Shown piece by piece: positions 18,344 to 25,108 of a DNA stretch of 64,000 nucleotides. Each line of letters begins with the position of its first letter. Positions within the stretch are counted from its first letter, which is position 1. Under the pieces are notes generated by a model. The model saw only the letters and a program-made list of their open reading frames with translations. It did no database searches and had not been told where the DNA came from. A program made the position numbers and the translations under genes. The stretch is from Thalassobium sp. R2A62 (GTDB lineage: Bacteria > Pseudomonadota > Alphaproteobacteria > Rhodobacterales > Rhodobacteraceae): assembly GCF_000161835.1 (NCBI RefSeq), contig NZ_GG697169.2, positions 62,001-126,000 on the forward strand, read 5' to 3'.

Positions 18344-18826
18344 TTAGTGAAGTGTTTTTGGTATGTCGTGTGAATGTGTTTCGATGTCCCTTGGGGCGCT
18401 TAGTCGCATCCGCATAAAGGCGTGTCCGACATCAGCAGCTAATGACGCGATCAGCGGGGCCACATCGGGGCGAACAAGAAGCGTCGCGATCAGCATGGCA
18501 TCTTCGCGTTCCCCCGTTGCCGCCGTGGCGATGAAGTTGGCGAAGCAGGATTCGTCTGCCCCTAAGCACTTACATTGAACCGAATGCCGCATCAGCGGAC
18601 GACGCCCATGACGGGTGCAAAGGGAACAGAGGTCCTCAAACGACTTCAGCGCCTTTCGCCCCTGATCAGGGCCAAGGCCAGACGCAAAGTCATTCCAGAC
18701 CTGTGCTTGCGCATCGGGACCTTCGCACCAAAGCCGAAGATAGATGACAGATGCGGCCTCGATACCATCCAGTTCGGTGATGAAGCCAACAGGTGCGCCG
18801 CCACGATTATGCTGTGCATCGCTCAT
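18344..18826 (-). CDS. Hypothetical cysteine-rich protein in hemP/imelysin operon
   Basis: 160 residues, no signal peptide or membrane segment. A central cluster CSLC...CKC...C (residues about 69-95) flanked by basic residues (HGRRPLMRH) could bind a metal or Fe-S cluster, followed by a helical C-terminal half. I do not recognise a named domain. Its ATG overlaps the hemP stop (ATGA), and imelysin starts 12 bases after its stop, so it is part of the iron operon. A cytoplasmic role in iron handling or sensing is inference. Confidence 0.75.
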   Translation of the reverse strand: MSDAQHNRGGAPVGFITELDGIEAASVIYLRLWCEGPDAQAQVWNDFASGLGPDQGRKALKSFEDLCSLCTRHGRRPLMRHSVQCKCLGADESCFANFIATAATGEREDAMLIATLLVRPDVAPLIASLAADVGHAFMRMRLSAPRDIETHSHDIPKTLH

Positions 18827-18987
18827 TTTGTTAGGATTAACTTGCCAGCCCGCGTAATCCGCAAGGTGTAGGTTTGACCATCCAGAACGATATGCGCCTG
18901 ATCCGCACCTTCAGTCAGATCGCGGGCGGAGTAGCTTGGCAGCGTAGGGGCTGGCGTCTGTGGCGGTGGGGTTGAGTGGAAGCTCAT
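18823..18987 (-). CDS. hemP: Hemin uptake protein HemP
   Basis: 54-residue protein. The C-terminal half (IVLDGQTYTLRITRAGKLILTK) matches the HemP family core, in which a short beta-rich unit ends in RxTRxGKLILTK. Starts within the stop of the preceding small gene (ATGA) and ends in an ATGA overlap with the Cys-rich gene. HemP is iron-regulated in many proteobacteria and in Burkholderia acts as a regulator of heme uptake; the role here is inferred from family and operon. Confidence 0.88.
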   Translation of the reverse strand: MSFHSTPPPQTPAPTLPSYSARDLTEGADQAHIVLDGQTYTLRITRAGKLILTK

Positions 18988-19160
18988 GGCGATACCCGTT
19001 CACGTTCTGACAAACGGTCAGTGATCCAGATCGGGCAGATGTCTTCCGCTTCTGATGCAGCAACCAATATCTCAAATCGGTCAGCTTGCCCGACGCGCAA
19101 GGTTCGGCGTTGTTCACATACATCGGTGGGTCGCCTTGGCGTGTTTGGGTTCGGCTGCAT
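18984..19160 (-). CDS. Small hypothetical protein heading the iron operon
   Basis: 58 codons (MQPNPNTPRRPTDVCEQRR...). Support for reality: AGGA seven bases before the ATG, an exact ATGA overlap with hemP, and placement between the iron-type promoter box and hemP, about 100 bases downstream of the box. The product is hydrophilic, with two cysteines (positions 15 and 42) and an Arg/Glu-rich tail (LSERERVSP). I do not recognise a family. It could be a small protein or a coupling leader that sets hemP translation. Confidence 0.62.
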   Translation of the reverse strand: MQPNPNTPRRPTDVCEQRRTLRVGQADRFEILVAASEAEDICPIWITDRLSERERVSP

Positions 19161-19259
19161 CGGTAAGTCCTCACATGATCACGTGTCGGGCTTCCCTGCT
19201 TGGATTCGGGGTGGCTTGACTTGAGATAATCCTGAGTGAAATTATCGGATATGTCAACC

Positions 19260-19274
19260 TGACAAATTTAGTCA
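19260..19274. promoter_or_regulatory. Iron-Rhodo-box-like operator (TGA-N9-TCA)
   Basis: TGACAAATTTAGTCA matches the TGA-N9-TCA pattern described upstream of iron-uptake genes in Rhodobacterales, and is nearly palindromic. A second inverted element TGTCAACCTGACA overlaps its left side (19253-19265). It lies 100 bases before the first gene of the minus-strand iron operon and 7 bases before a plus-strand ATG at 19281. Confidence 0.7.
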
Positions 19275-19280
19275 GATATT

Positions 19281-19427
19281 ATGGGTGGAAGCGCTTCTCA
19301 AAAACGGTCGTTTCCAAGCATCTCGATTGAACTGGATCGTCAGGTCAATCCTGGCCTGGAAAACACATGGCGTGAACTTCGCGATACCCCCTATCGAATC
19401 CTGATCAGGTCTCCAGTACAACTCTGA
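19281..19427 (+). CDS. Possible short ORF divergent from the iron operon
   Basis: 48 codons starting MGGSASQKRSFPSISIEL and ending just before the IS6 left end at 19442. The composition looks protein-like, but the ATG is only 7 bases from the iron box with no ribosome site, and there is no family match. It may be the 5' piece of a gene cut by the insertion sequence. Confidence 0.25.
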   Translation: MGGSASQKRSFPSISIELDRQVNPGLENTWRELRDTPYRILIRSPVQL

Positions 19428-19441
19428 TGAGTTTCGAGAAG

Positions 19442-20259
19442 GGCACTGTCAGAGGAAACTAGCTTGAGGCGGGCAGAGCGGTGACCTAGCCTCGTGGGAT
19501 GACAAAACGCTCCCCATTTCGCTATTTTAAAACCAGCGCAGAGGTCATTCGCCTGGCGGTGATGCTCTATGTTCGGTTTCCGCTATCGCTGAGGAACGTG
19601 GAAGATCTTCTGCATGAGCGTGGGATTGAGATCAGCCATGAAACCGTCCGGTTCTGGTGGAACAGATTTGGTCCGATGTTCGCAGCCGAGATCCGCAAAA
19701 AGCGGGCAAGCCGGATGCGCGCCTATTCAAACTGGCAGTGGCACCTGGACGAGGTTTTCGTGAAGATCAATGGTGAGACGCATTACCTGTGGCAGGCCTT
19801 GGATCACGAGGGCGAAGTGCTTGAATCCTTCGTCACAAAGCGACGGGATCGCAAAGCAGCATTGAAATTCATAAAAAAATCAATGAAGCGGTGTGGTCGA
19901 CCGCAGATTATTGTGACCGACAGACTGAGATCATACGGTGCTGCTATGAAGGTCATCGGCAATGCGCCGAAACAGGAAACAGGCCGTTGGCTAAACAATC
20001 GCGCTGAGAATTCACACCTGCCATTTCGACGACGAGAGCGGGCCATGCTCCGGTTCAGGCGCATGCGAAGTTTACAGAAATTCGCCACCGTCCATTCTTC
20101 AGTTCACAACCATTTCAATCAGGAACGCCACCTCTACTCACGCAACAATTTCAAGCTCAACCGCACCGCCGCTCTTGCCGAGTGGCGTCAACTCGGCGCG
20201 GCATAAGGATCAGCCTCACTGGCCTAGTAGAGACTGGTTCGCATTCGTCTGACAGCACC
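19442..20259 (+). mobile_element. IS6-family insertion sequence, copy 1
   Basis: 818 bp between imperfect inverted ends GGCACTGTCAGAGGAA and (reverse) GGTGCTGTCAGACGAA, carrying one transposase. Length and ends match copy 2 at 22560-23377, also 818 bp and in the same orientation. No 8-bp target duplication is seen (left flank TCGAGAAG, right flank ATTCAGTA), so the flanks have been rearranged. Confidence 0.88.
19499..20206 (+). CDS. IS6-family transposase
   Basis: 235-residue DDE transposase of the IS6/IS26 type. N-terminal FRYFKTSAEVIRLAVMLYVRFPLSLRNVEDLLHERG helix-turn-helix region; catalytic Asp in HLDEVFVKING, second Asp in VTDRLRSYGAA, Glu in NNRAENSHLPFRRRER. Appears intact. About 85 percent identical by eye to the copy at 22617-23324, so the two copies are not a very recent duplication. 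Such elements transpose by cointegration and often leave repeated IS copies in direct orientation. Confidence 0.95.
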   Translation: MTKRSPFRYFKTSAEVIRLAVMLYVRFPLSLRNVEDLLHERGIEISHETVRFWWNRFGPMFAAEIRKKRASRMRAYSNWQWHLDEVFVKINGETHYLWQALDHEGEVLESFVTKRRDRKAALKFIKKSMKRCGRPQIIVTDRLRSYGAAMKVIGNAPKQETGRWLNNRAENSHLPFRRRERAMLRFRRMRSLQKFATVHSSVHNHFNQERHLYSRNNFKLNRTAALAEWRQLGAA

Positions 20260-20416
20260 ATTCAGTATCTTGTGGCAACGTTAAAATTGACAACCACCCA
20301 CGTTTACCACCCACGCCAGTTGCGAAAACACCCTCCCATAATGACATCGCAGAAATGAGCCCCACCTTATCGGATTCTATCATTAGAACCGTAGGCGCAG
20401 ATAGCTTTGTGTTCAT
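20260..20416 (-). pseudogene. Possible 5' gene fragment cut by IS6
   Basis: Reverse-strand frame MNTKLSAPTVLMIESDKVG... that runs into the IS6 right end at 20259. Its upstream region and first seven codons are homologous to those of the zinc-ribbon gene at 26387 (MNTELSA), within a longer inverted repeat; the rest differs. Without its 3' part no function can be given. Confidence 0.3.
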
Positions 20417-20591
20417 GGGGTGAGCCTAAGACGTCAGGACAACGAAAGTCTTTGCCAGTAGTGCCAAGGCTATGACTGCGAGAAGGACTTCGCTGGTAGG
20501 TTTGTTCACCTCGGCTTAGGCCAACAGCTGCTCGAACCAACCAGATAACCTAAACGATACTCTTGGCTTACGCGGCCCTCGGGTCAAAAGG
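20397..20591 (-). repeat. About 195-bp inverted repeat, copy 1 (partner 26214-26410)
   Basis: Reverse complement reads TTTTGACCCGAGGGCCGCG, then GTAAGCCAAGAG, CTGGTTGGTTCGAG, CTCGCAGTCATA, TTGGCACTACTGG, CCTGACGTCTTA and ends with ATGAACACA, collinear with 26214-26410 at roughly 75-80 percent by eye. Both copies lead into a small ORF starting MNT(K/E)LSA, so they may be shared promoter/leader segments. Confidence 0.75.
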
Positions 20592-20743
20592 CTAACAAAT
20601 TGTAGGTCGTTAAATATACCCTAAGGATAAAGAAAAATATTTTAATGATTGTGAATGATTATGAATGAATATGTAAGTCTTTAATTGACAATCTCCAGTT
20701 ACACACAGATGCGCAGCTGCTGCAGGACTGAAAGGACTTAGAG

Positions 20744-21814
20744 ATGGCTACTATTTTTTCAAATTACGCTTTTGACCACAGCAACTTGGACTTAAACAGG
20801 TTTTATGAAAATGCCATCGCTTTTGACCACAGCGACTTTGATAGTGTTTTGCAAGATAATTATCTTGGCGCTTACAATGACGTAACTTACACTGATTTAT
20901 TTGTCGTGGATTGGTCTTTGAACGGCTACGATTACGGTTCAGTTTTTGGTGGTCTCAACATTAATTTCAACACATCATTATTAACCATCACGGGGACCGT
21001 AACCGGTTATATAGAAACAGTTTGGACTGGCAAAACTTACGAGGGAATATGGGGGATTGAAGGCGTTAATATAGATGCTGCTGATATTTACGCCACGGCA
21101 ACAACTGTTTCTACATCAGATGACTTTGCAATTATTAACGCCGCGCTTTCAGAGGCTGATGTCTTCAATTTGAGTGGCTCGGGTGATCGTGCCTTTGGTT
21201 ATGGTGGTAATGATATTATGACCGGCTACGCTGGCAATGACGAGCTCGATGGTGGCAACAACAATGATAAACTCTATGGCGGCAACGGCAACGACAAGCT
21301 CTATGGCGGCAACGGCAAGGACAAGCTCTACGGCAATAATGGCCATGATGTTCTAAATGGCGATAAAGGCTTTGATTTTCTGAACGGCGGCAAAGGAAAT
21401 GATGTTCTAAATGGCGGCAAGGGTAACGACCTTTTGCAAGGTGGCAAAGGTAAAGACGTAATGCTTGGTGGCACTGGTGAAGATACGTTTGTGTTTAAGA
21501 ATACGTCTGAGAGTAAGTTTAAGCTCTCAAAGGCTGATGTCATTGAGGACTTCCAGCAAGGTCTGGATGTGATTGATCTCAGCGCCATTGATGCAAGTAC
21601 AGTGCTAGTTGGGAACGATACGTTTAGCTTTAATGGCACCACAAAGTTTGGCTCAGGAGACGAAGGCGAAATCTACTTCAAGAAGTTCGATAAGGCTGGC
21701 ACAGAGAACGACTACACGATGGCCTTTATTGATACCGATGGCGATACAGGTCGTGAGATGAGCATCAGGCTGACGGGTCTTTATGATCTCACAGTGGATG
21801 ACTTCATCTTGTGA
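20744..21814 (+). CDS. RTX (hemolysin-type calcium-binding repeat) protein
   Basis: 356 residues, no Sec signal, expected to leave by type I secretion. Residues 1-150 are an acidic domain of unknown fold (with a repeated AFDHSxxD element). Residues about 152-250 hold eleven nonapeptide repeats of the GGxGxDxLx type that bind calcium. The C-terminal 100 residues (DTFVF...ADVIEDFQQGLDVIDLS...) resemble the serralysin-type C-terminal secretion region. Good ribosome site AAAGGA seven bases before ATG. The gene is more AT-rich than the surrounding core genes and lies between two IS6 copies, indicating transfer. No secretion genes are adjacent. Confidence 0.88.
   Translation: MATIFSNYAFDHSNLDLNRFYENAIAFDHSDFDSVLQDNYLGAYNDVTYTDLFVVDWSLNGYDYGSVFGGLNINFNTSLLTITGTVTGYIETVWTGKTYEGIWGIEGVNIDAADIYATATTVSTSDDFAIINAALSEADVFNLSGSGDRAFGYGGNDIMTGYAGNDELDGGNNNDKLYGGNGNDKLYGGNGKDKLYGNNGHDVLNGDKGFDFLNGGKGNDVLNGGKGNDLLQGGKGKDVMLGGTGEDTFVFKNTSESKFKLSKADVIEDFQQGLDVIDLSAIDASTVLVGNDTFSFNGTTKFGSGDEGEIYFKKFDKAGTENDYTMAFIDTDGDTGREMSIRLTGLYDLTVDDFIL
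21197..21493 (+). repeat. Eleven 27-bp tandem repeats encoding RTX nonapeptides
   Basis: 27-bp units in frame with the RTX gene; the two units spanning about 21271-21324 differ by a single base, later units are more diverged. They encode GGNGNDKLY-like peptides. Confidence 0.88.
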
Positions 21815-21874
21815 GTGTGACCTGAGTGTCTGAAGGCGCGTATTGGGCTGATGGGATAAGCTGAAGGGTTTTTC

Positions 21875-21955
21875 TTTCTCTTGGATTGCGAGGGGGAAAC
21901 CCGATCATGCCAAAATCTTTGGTGATAATCTGGGGGGGCCCATGGCCTACCAACG
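21875..21955 (+). repeat. About 75-bp inverted repeat, left copy (partner 24815-24890)
   Basis: Contains CCCGATCATGCCAAAATC and TTTGGTGA, matching the reverse complement of 24815-24890; similarity continues weakly through GGGCCCATGGCCTA. The pair brackets an IS6 copy, a DCC protein and the resolvase gene. An ATG inside (MPKSLV...) is common to both copies, suggesting the 5' end of the same lost gene. Confidence 0.7.
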
Positions 21956-22028
21956 GACCTTAAGCCATTGATTACATATGGTGCGATACCCAATTAATGA
22001 CATCTGTCGAAAATTAGGGAGAAGATAG

Positions 22029-22145
22029 TTGATCGAAAAACCACGCAAGAGGGGCCGCCCAACGGCTAATCCTGAACTGAATGCGGACCAGAAAAAGATG
22101 GCAAATGAATTAGGCGTGTCGCTACGAACCGTCCAGACGATCTAA
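22029..22145 (+). pseudogene. Short helix-turn-helix-like ORF or gene fragment
   Basis: 38 codons from TTG 22029 with GGGAGAAG upstream: basic start (EKPRKRGRPTANPEL) followed by MANELGVSLRTVQTI, which looks like a DNA-recognition helix-turn-helix. It stops at TAA immediately after, so it is probably the N-terminal piece of a DNA-binding protein such as a resolvase C-terminal domain or phage-type regulator. Confidence 0.4.
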
Positions 22146-22220
22146 GCGCCACTCTTGGCTTACACTTGCTCGCGCTTCTTGGTCAGGGTCTAAAATGAGG
22201 ATATTCTCGATGGGCGGGTT

Positions 22221-22433
22221 CTAAAGTTGGGATCCGATTGCCAACAGGACAGCAAAACTGACGACTGTCAGCGCACCCAAAAGGAATAAAATATGTCGCC
22301 CGGTTTTGGATTGGGCTAATCCTGCGCCTATCCGACGTGGCAACCAGACGAGAAGAAACAGCAGAATAATCAGGACAGCAAACAGTTCCAATTCCGTACT
22401 CTCCACCCAATCCAAGACATTTCTGGCCAACAC
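22221..22433 (-). CDS. Small two-helix membrane protein
   Basis: 70 residues from GTG 22433: a short amphipathic start (NVLDWVESTELEL), a strongly hydrophobic helix (FAVLIILLFLLVWL), a basic loop (PRRIGAGLAQSKTGRH) and a second helix to the C-terminus (ILFLLGALTVVSFAVLLAIG). The hydrophobic-basic-hydrophobic pattern argues for a real inner-membrane peptide. The start is not certain and no family is recognised. Confidence 0.45.
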   Translation of the reverse strand: MLARNVLDWVESTELELFAVLIILLFLLVWLPRRIGAGLAQSKTGRHILFLLGALTVVSFAVLLAIGSQL

Positions 22434-22559
22434 TCTGACTTGTTAGCGCCAAGGTTGTCCAGCCAAATTAAGCGAGTTCTGGCCCTTGCTCGCGCCAAGC
22501 TGAATTTACATGGACCATCTTTGACAGCAATGCGCAGTGTGGGTCTCTTTGATCAGACG

Positions 22560-23377
22560 GGTGTTGTCAGAAGAAAACTGGTTGAGGCGGGCAGGGTGGA
22601 CGCCTAGCGTCGCCGGATGACAAAACGCTCCCCTTTTCGCTACTTCAAGACGTCCCCTGAAATCATCCGTCTGGCGGTTATGATGTATGTGCGTTATCCA
22701 CTTTCGCTTCGAAATGTGGAAGATTTGCTGCACGAACGCGGGATCGATATCAGCCATGAGACAGTTCGGTTTTGGTGGGATAGATTTGGCCCGACGTTCG
22801 CCGCTGAAATACGCAAACGGCGCGTCCAACAGTTACGGGCACATTCGAATTGGCAATGGCATTTGGACGAAGTGTTCGTAAAAATAAACGGTGGAACGCA
22901 CTATCTGTGGCGGGCCGTTGACCACGAAGGTGAGGTGCTGGAAAGCTTTGTCACCAAGCGCCGAGATCGCAAAGCCGCATTGAAATTCCTCAGAAAAACA
23001 ATGAAGCGCTTTGGCCCACCACATGTCATCGTGACCGACCTACTGCGGTCTTACGGTGCCGCGATGAAGGTCATCGGCAATGCTGACAGACAAGAAACCG
23101 GCCGCTGGCTCAACAATCGAGCAGAGAATTCACACTTGCCGTTTCGACGAAGAGAACGGGCAATGCTGCGCTTTCGTCATATGCGTAGTTTACAGAAATT
23201 CGTCTCCGTTCACGCCTCCGTTTACAATCATTTCAACCAGGAACGTCATCACTACTCACGCGCCAATTTCAAGCTCAACAGAACCGCCGCTCTTGCTGAG
23301 TGGCGCCAGGTTTGTTCGGCATAAGTTCCGGCATTGAGGGTCATACAGAGACTGGTTCGCATTCGTCTGACAGCACC
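22560..23377 (+). mobile_element. IS6-family insertion sequence, copy 2
   Basis: 818 bp from GGTGTTGTCAGAAGAAAA to GACAGCACC, same orientation and length as copy 1. Flanks ATCAGACG and GTGCATTG are not a target duplication. The right end abuts a transposase fragment of a different IS (23383-23448), so it inserted into or recombined at an older element. Confidence 0.88.
22617..23324 (+). CDS. IS6-family transposase
   Basis: 235 residues, close paralog of the transposase at 19499-20206. Catalytic residues are retained: Asp in HLDEVFVKINGG, Asp in VTDLLRSYGAA, Glu in NNRAENSHLPF. Reads as intact. With copy 1 in direct orientation it could move the 20260-22559 segment as a pseudo-compound transposon. 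Confidence 0.95.
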   Translation: MTKRSPFRYFKTSPEIIRLAVMMYVRYPLSLRNVEDLLHERGIDISHETVRFWWDRFGPTFAAEIRKRRVQQLRAHSNWQWHLDEVFVKINGGTHYLWRAVDHEGEVLESFVTKRRDRKAALKFLRKTMKRFGPPHVIVTDLLRSYGAAMKVIGNADRQETGRWLNNRAENSHLPFRRRERAMLRFRHMRSLQKFVSVHASVYNHFNQERHHYSRANFKLNRTAALAEWRQVCSA

Positions 23378-23382
23378 GTGCA

Positions 23383-23448
23383 TTGGGCTACCGCCCACCA
23401 GCGCCAGAGGCCATCATCCCAATGGACCAAAGGCCGATCATGCACTAA
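23383..23448 (+). pseudogene. IS3-family transposase C-terminal fragment
   Basis: Frame LGYRPPAPEAIIPMDQRPIMH followed by TAA. The motif GYRPPAPE...I(P) near the end is typical of integrase-type IS3/IS481 transposases. Everything upstream is replaced by the IS6 right end. The downstream sequence to 23517 is probably the remaining IS end. Confidence 0.6.
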
Positions 23449-23517
23449 CTTTCAAGTTGGACCACTCAAGTGCGGCTGCTCACTACGGCCCATATTTCCC
23501 TGCATGCTAAAATGCCA

Positions 23518-23889
23518 TTATCTTATTGAGCCTGCTTGCCGCCTTTGCCGCCTCTTATGCATTGCAAATAGTAATGGAGCTAAGACCTTCCGATAAACAG
23601 CATCGGTAATGTACCTGATGGGTCGCCAGCCAATAACCAATGCGAGCAATCGATAATACGGTAATTGCTTCCAAACAGACACAAATGCATCAACCCCCAC
23701 AGTGACATTGCCATCAGACCTAGCATGTATCTGTTTTGCGGCCTGTTCTTCAGTTAGACCCCAGTCAGCGGCTGACTGCTCTGTGATTTTTACGAATGCA
23801 ACACTGCCATCCGAAAGACCTGCATAGTGCTTTATCTCCCTACGACATATTGGGCAGTCATCGTTGTATAGAACTTCTAGCTTTGCCAA
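23518..23889 (-). CDS. DCC (DUF393) family thiol-disulfide oxidoreductase-like protein
   Basis: 123 residues from TTG 23889. The defining YNDDCPICRREI motif (DxxCxxC) lies at the N-terminus, and the C-terminal RLLALVIGWRPIRYITDAVYR fits the YuxK/DCC family. The family usually begins a few residues before the DCPxC motif, which agrees with this TTG, preceded by CGGAG at a spacing of about 7. An ATG at 23931 would add 14 residues. Redox role assumed from the CxxC only. Lies between an IS6 copy and a resolvase. Confidence 0.72.
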   Translation of the reverse strand: MAKLEVLYNDDCPICRREIKHYAGLSDGSVAFVKITEQSAADWGLTEEQAAKQIHARSDGNVTVGVDAFVSVWKQLPYYRLLALVIGWRPIRYITDAVYRKVLAPLLFAMHKRRQRRQAGSIR

Positions 23890-24210
23890 TGGATATGCTC
23901 CGTTGTTGTTAGAGCAGAGATAACTTGGCATTGATAAACTTCCAATCCCAGTCATATTCCGTCGGTGGATACTGTGACCCACATTCCCCTGCATCCCTAA
24001 GTCCGCAGTGTCGTGTGAATGCCAGATAGCTAGTTGGATGACCTTCACAGGTGTTCTTTCTCTGACCCATGCAGCGGTAACACGAGTTATAGCCCAGTCT
24101 CACTAGGTCCGGATCGTGTGACATGCCCTTTGAGACACCTATGCTAGGTCTTTTTCCGTCAGTTCTGTCTCAATAGCTTGCTCCACTTCTGATACAGTGG
24201 TGGCCTCATA

Positions 24211-24226
24211 TAGACCTTAAGGTCTA
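24211..24226. promoter_or_regulatory. Perfect 16-bp palindrome upstream of resolvase
   Basis: TAGACCTTAAGGTCTA, 28 bases before the resolvase ATG. Position suggests a resolvase binding half-site (res) or an operator for autoregulation. Confidence 0.5.
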
Positions 24227-24253
24227 ATGATTCGTCAGGTGGAGACACACGCT

Positions 24254-24811
24254 ATGCTTATCGGATATGCCAGAACAAGCACCACAGACCAACAAGCAGG
24301 TTTTGAAGCTCAGCTTGTGGAACTAGAAGCGTATGGCTGTGAGCGTATGTATCATGAGCAAGTCAGTGCCGTAGCATCACGACAAGAACTGGAACGTGCC
24401 ATTGATATGCTGCGTGAGTGTGACAAGCTGGTGGTGACCAAACTGGATCGTCTGGCTCGTAACGTAATGCATATGGGTGAACTACTGGAGCAGATCGAAG
24501 CCAAAGGTGCTGGCCTTGTGATCCTGTCGTTAGGCTCAGAGACAGTTGATACGTCTACAGCTACAGGCAAACTCATCCTGAACATGATGGTGTCAGTCGC
24601 ACAGTTTGAACGTGAGATGAAGAAGGAACGTCAGGTAGAGGGCATCAAAAGGGCGCAAGCAGAAGGCAAGTACAAAGGCCGCGTGCCCACGGCTATGAAG
24701 CAAGCGGATAAGGTGAAGGCTTCGGTAGACGCTGGTGTTTCTAGAGTTCAGGTGCAGGAACAGCTTGGGATCAGTAAGGCCAGTTACTACCGCTGTTTAA
24801 AGGCAAACTGA
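24254..24811 (+). CDS. Serine recombinase, Tn3-type resolvase family
   Basis: 185 residues from ATG 24254 (AGGTGGAG upstream), the standard length of small resolvases. Catalytic Ser in GYARTSTTDQ, conserved arginines in VTKLDRLARN, and the E-helix LILNMMVSVAQFEREMKKERQ. The C-terminus (VSRVQVQEQLGISKASYYRCL) is a helix-turn-helix. Probably active. No matching Tn3 transposase is present, so it may be left from a larger transposon or plasmid. The inverted repeat at 24815-24890 starts right after its stop. Confidence 0.92.
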   Translation: MLIGYARTSTTDQQAGFEAQLVELEAYGCERMYHEQVSAVASRQELERAIDMLRECDKLVVTKLDRLARNVMHMGELLEQIEAKGAGLVILSLGSETVDTSTATGKLILNMMVSVAQFEREMKKERQVEGIKRAQAEGKYKGRVPTAMKQADKVKASVDAGVSRVQVQEQLGISKASYYRCLKAN

Positions 24812-24814
24812 CAA

Positions 24815-24890
24815 CTAGGCATGGGACCCTTGGGTTTCTCACCAAAGATTTTGGCATGATCGGGTTTGCTCCTCGGAATCCAAGACAAAG
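24815..24890 (-). repeat. About 75-bp inverted repeat, right copy (partner 21875-21955)
   Basis: Plus strand TCACCAAAGATTTTGGCATG then ATCGGGTTTGCTCC; its reverse complement matches 21875-21955, with the best 45 bp nearly identical. Confidence 0.7.
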
Positions 24891-24934
24891 ACTTAGCTCC
24901 GAAGCCTCAATTTGATCTAACGCCAAAGTAATAC

Positions 24935-25035
24935 CTTAGTTTAGACGCGTAACAGGCCTAATTATTCCATTTAGATACTTAATCTACTCGAAGGAACTTA
25001 ATCTACTCGAAGGAGTCGTGGCGCAGAGCTGGGGC
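24935..25035 (+). repeat. Hint-gene upstream module, copy A
   Basis: Contains GTTTAGACGCGTAACAGGCC, TAATTAT, GATACTTAA and CTCGAAGGAGTCGTGG, shared with modules at 31640-31780 and 33340-33441. A perfect 19-bp tandem duplication (unit ACTTAATCTACTCGAAGGA at 24977-24995 and 24996-25014) is unique to this copy. Lies 75 bases before the Hint gene; probable promoter or leader region. Confidence 0.65.
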
Positions 25036-25108
25036 ATCTTTTAGCAATGCCACACTAAGCTGGCAACGCTCTCATTGGTTGGTTGAGTGTTATCCAATAG
25101 GAGAACCT

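Noticed and set aside
18911-19174. 87-codon minus-strand frame overlapping hemP
   Set aside because: It overlaps the start of hemP by 77 bases and has no ribosome site; the alternative 58-codon frame ends in an exact ATGA overlap with hemP and has AGGA before its ATG.
21197-21493. Regular repeats considered as a CRISPR array
   Set aside because: They are contiguous 27-bp coding repeats without spacers, in frame with an RTX protein. No CRISPR array or cas gene was seen in the window.
24977-25014. Two 19-bp tandem units considered as iterons of an origin
   Set aside because: Only two copies, no Rep gene nearby and no AT-rich melting region; it is more simply a small duplication inside the Hint upstream module.
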